A stretch of DNA of 8,244 nucleotides from positions 1 to 8,244 of the forward strand of contig CAZYJD010000083.1 in NCBI GenBank assembly GCA_964647785.1. Reading direction: 5' to 3'. Positions within the stretch are counted from its first letter, which is position 1, and every line of letters begins with the position of its first letter. The notes below the pieces were generated by a model. That model made no database searches. It was not told where the DNA came from and was given only the letters and a program-made list of their open reading frames with translations. The DNA comes from CAZYJD01 sp964647785 (lineage in GTDB: Bacteria; Bacteroidota; Bacteroidia; NS11-12g; UBA9320). The position numbers and the translations under genes are program-made. Shown piece after piece: positions 7,129 through 8,244 of this stretch.

Positions 7129-8244
7129 ATGAAAAAGCATTTAATCATCACCGCCATAAGCGCACTCGCAACCTTAGGTTCATGGGCGCAACAACCTCTT
7201 CAGGAAAGCAATACTTACTTCCTGATGCCTTTTGGCCTCTCTCCTGCCTACTCTGGTTTGGATGGAGATATTTCATTGGGAATCTCATACAGAAACCACT
7301 GGGCTTCTGTTGCAGGCGCTCCTTCAAGAACCGGAATTCTGTTAGGAGCAGCAGTTAGTGAAAAAGTTGGGCTTGGTTTAACTGCCACCAATCATACTGG
7401 TGGAATCTTTAACCAAAACAACATCAATTTCAATTACACCTATCATATTCCTTTTTCAGATGAGAATAAACTGAGCCTCTCGATGCAGGCAGGATATGTT
7501 GAAAGTAGCATAAACAGCGGTAGAAGTAATACCGACTTCAGCACTGATCCATTACTAGCTCAAAGAGCTGGTTTGCGTCAATCACTTTTCAATGCAGGTG
7601 CTGCTGCCATGTTCTCTTCAAAAATGTTCGACATTGGTGTTTACAGCCCAAATTTATTTGGCAACCAATCTCGTTATGAAGAAACCTATGCAAATAATAT
7701 TGATCAAACCATCTATGGAACCAGTGCACTTATGCACGCCAGCTTTAAGGCCGAAATGGCCGATGGTAGCATGTTGAGAGTTACAGGAATTGGACGTACG
7801 CAAATGGCCGTTCCTTTTAATTATGAGTTCTCTGCTGCTTACCATATCCGCCAGTTGATTCTTTTGGGTGCAAGTGTAAGACAGCAAGGTGTGGTAGGTA
7901 TCCATGGTGGGTACACCGCACAAAACCTCAAATTCATGTACTCTTATGAGTTCCCCGGTGGGAATATCAGCGGACAAATGGCCAACACCCATGAGGTAAA
8001 TTTGATCATCAGCCTCCCTGATAAGAACCTCAGTGAAGGAAGTAAGAAAGCGAAGAAAGAGCAATCCAAAATTGAAGACAATACGGAAAGAATTGAAAAA
8101 CTCAATAACAACGTAAAGTATCAAGGAGAAAAAATCAAGAAGAACGAAGAGCGCATCGATGCCCTCGAAAAGAGAGCTGATGAACAAGACAAGAAAATTG
8201 AAGATCTTGAAAAGGAAGTAGTAAGAGAAAGACAAGAAAACCTA
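7129..8244 (+). CDS. PorP/SprF-family T9SS outer-membrane protein with C-terminal coiled coil, 3'-truncated
   Basis: The open frame runs from the ATG at 7129 to the window edge (372 codons, no stop). It starts with a signal peptide (MKKHLIITAISALATLGSWA, then QQPLQ). The mature N-terminus has the PorP/SprF signature: YFLMPFGLSPAYSGLDGDIS followed by YRNHWASVAGAPSRTG. Alternating beta strands rich in Gly and aromatic residues continue to HEVNLIISLPDKN near residue 299, the usual end of a roughly 300-residue member. In Flavobacterium gliding and T9SS systems, SprF-type proteins are needed for secretion or attachment of the adjacent type B substrate, here the PKD protein 1 nt upstream; the spacing suggests translational coupling. 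Unusually, residues 302-372 and beyond form a highly charged Lys/Glu coiled coil with a 21-residue period. It should lie in the periplasm, as C-termini of outer-membrane barrels do. What follows the coiled coil is outside the window. Confidence 0.9.
   Translation, partial: MKKHLIITAISALATLGSWAQQPLQESNTYFLMPFGLSPAYSGLDGDISLGISYRNHWASVAGAPSRTGILLGAAVSEKVGLGLTATNHTGGIFNQNNINFNYTYHIPFSDENKLSLSMQAGYVESSINSGRSNTDFSTDPLLAQRAGLRQSLFNAGAAAMFSSKMFDIGVYSPNLFGNQSRYEETYANNIDQTIYGTSALMHASFKAEMADGSMLRVTGIGRTQMAVPFNYEFSAAYHIRQLILLGASVRQQGVVGIHGGYTAQNLKFMYSYEFPGGNISGQMANTHEVNLIISLPDKNLSEGSKKAKKEQSKIEDNTERIEKLNNNVKYQGEKIKKNEERIDALEKRADEQDKKIEDLEKEVVRERQENL
8068..8244 (+). repeat. Tandem 63-bp (21-residue) coiled-coil repeat, at least 2.8 copies
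   Basis: Units lie at 8068-8130, 8131-8193 and 8194-8244 (cut by the window). Core positions recur exactly 21 residues apart: I315/I336/I357, I322/I343/V364, L325/L346 and V329/A350. The starts read KIEDNTERIEKL, KIKKNEERIDAL and KIEDLEKEVVRE. The 11-mer AAAATTGAAGA recurs at 8068 and 8194, exactly 126 bp (two units) apart. This indicates three heptads per unit and probably origin by internal duplication. Confidence 0.8.

Noticed and set aside
7654..8235. Minus-strand 193-residue open frame with a very hydrophobic start, resembling a membrane protein
   Set aside because: It lies opposite the PorP/SprF gene. Its Phe/Leu/Ile richness comes from reading the antisense of the AAG/GAA-rich coiled-coil repeat. 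The plus-strand frame has a signal peptide, family motifs and partner context.
1..8244. CRISPR array, tRNA/rRNA, insertion sequence or attachment site
   Set aside because: No regularly spaced direct repeats outside coding sequence, no tRNA-like cloverleaf noticed, no transposase and no terminal inverted repeats were seen by eye. Nearly all of the window is coding.

Overview
The window reads as part of a Bacteroidota (Flavobacteriia/Sphingobacteriia-like) genome, probably a draft or metagenome assembly because a run of exactly 10 N sits inside a gene. The lineage evidence is a protein ending in a type IX secretion (T9SS) type B sorting domain followed directly by a PorP/SprF-family gene, two alpha-glucan hydrolases with lipoprotein signal peptides, moderate-to-low GC, A-rich start regions without clear Shine-Dalgarno sites, and a TAnnTTTG-type -7 promoter element. 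All five genes are on the + strand.

Positions 1-4680 hold the end of an alpha-glucan (maltose/maltodextrin/starch) utilisation operon. It contains the C-terminal 314 residues of a cytoplasmic GH65 maltose phosphorylase, a large GH13 lipoprotein with a CBM48-like starch-binding module (interrupted by the N run at 1581-1590), and a second, shorter GH13 probable lipoprotein. The three genes overlap by 34 bp and then 4 bp (ATGA), so they are almost certainly co-transcribed. The simplest model is that the two GH13 enzymes, exported to the periplasm or outer membrane, cut maltodextrins to maltose, and the phosphorylase splits imported maltose into glucose and beta-glucose-1-phosphate. SusC/SusD, the transporter, the beta-phosphoglucomutase and the regulator usual in such loci are not in the window.

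Positions 4681-4796 form the only sizeable intergenic gap (116 bp). It holds a candidate -7 element and a small perfect hairpin, but no convincing terminator.

Positions 4797-8244 hold a second unit: a 776-residue secreted protein with seven PKD-like modules and a divergent T9SS type B sorting domain, then, after 1 nt, a PorP/SprF-family outer-membrane protein that runs off the window. Such pairs are a known arrangement in which the PorP/SprF partner serves secretion or surface attachment of its neighbour. The PorP/SprF protein has an extra C-terminal, probably periplasmic, coiled coil made of exact 21-residue repeats. That extension is the least ordinary feature I see. I do not see a wholly new system: the rest is recognisable families with some departures from consensus.
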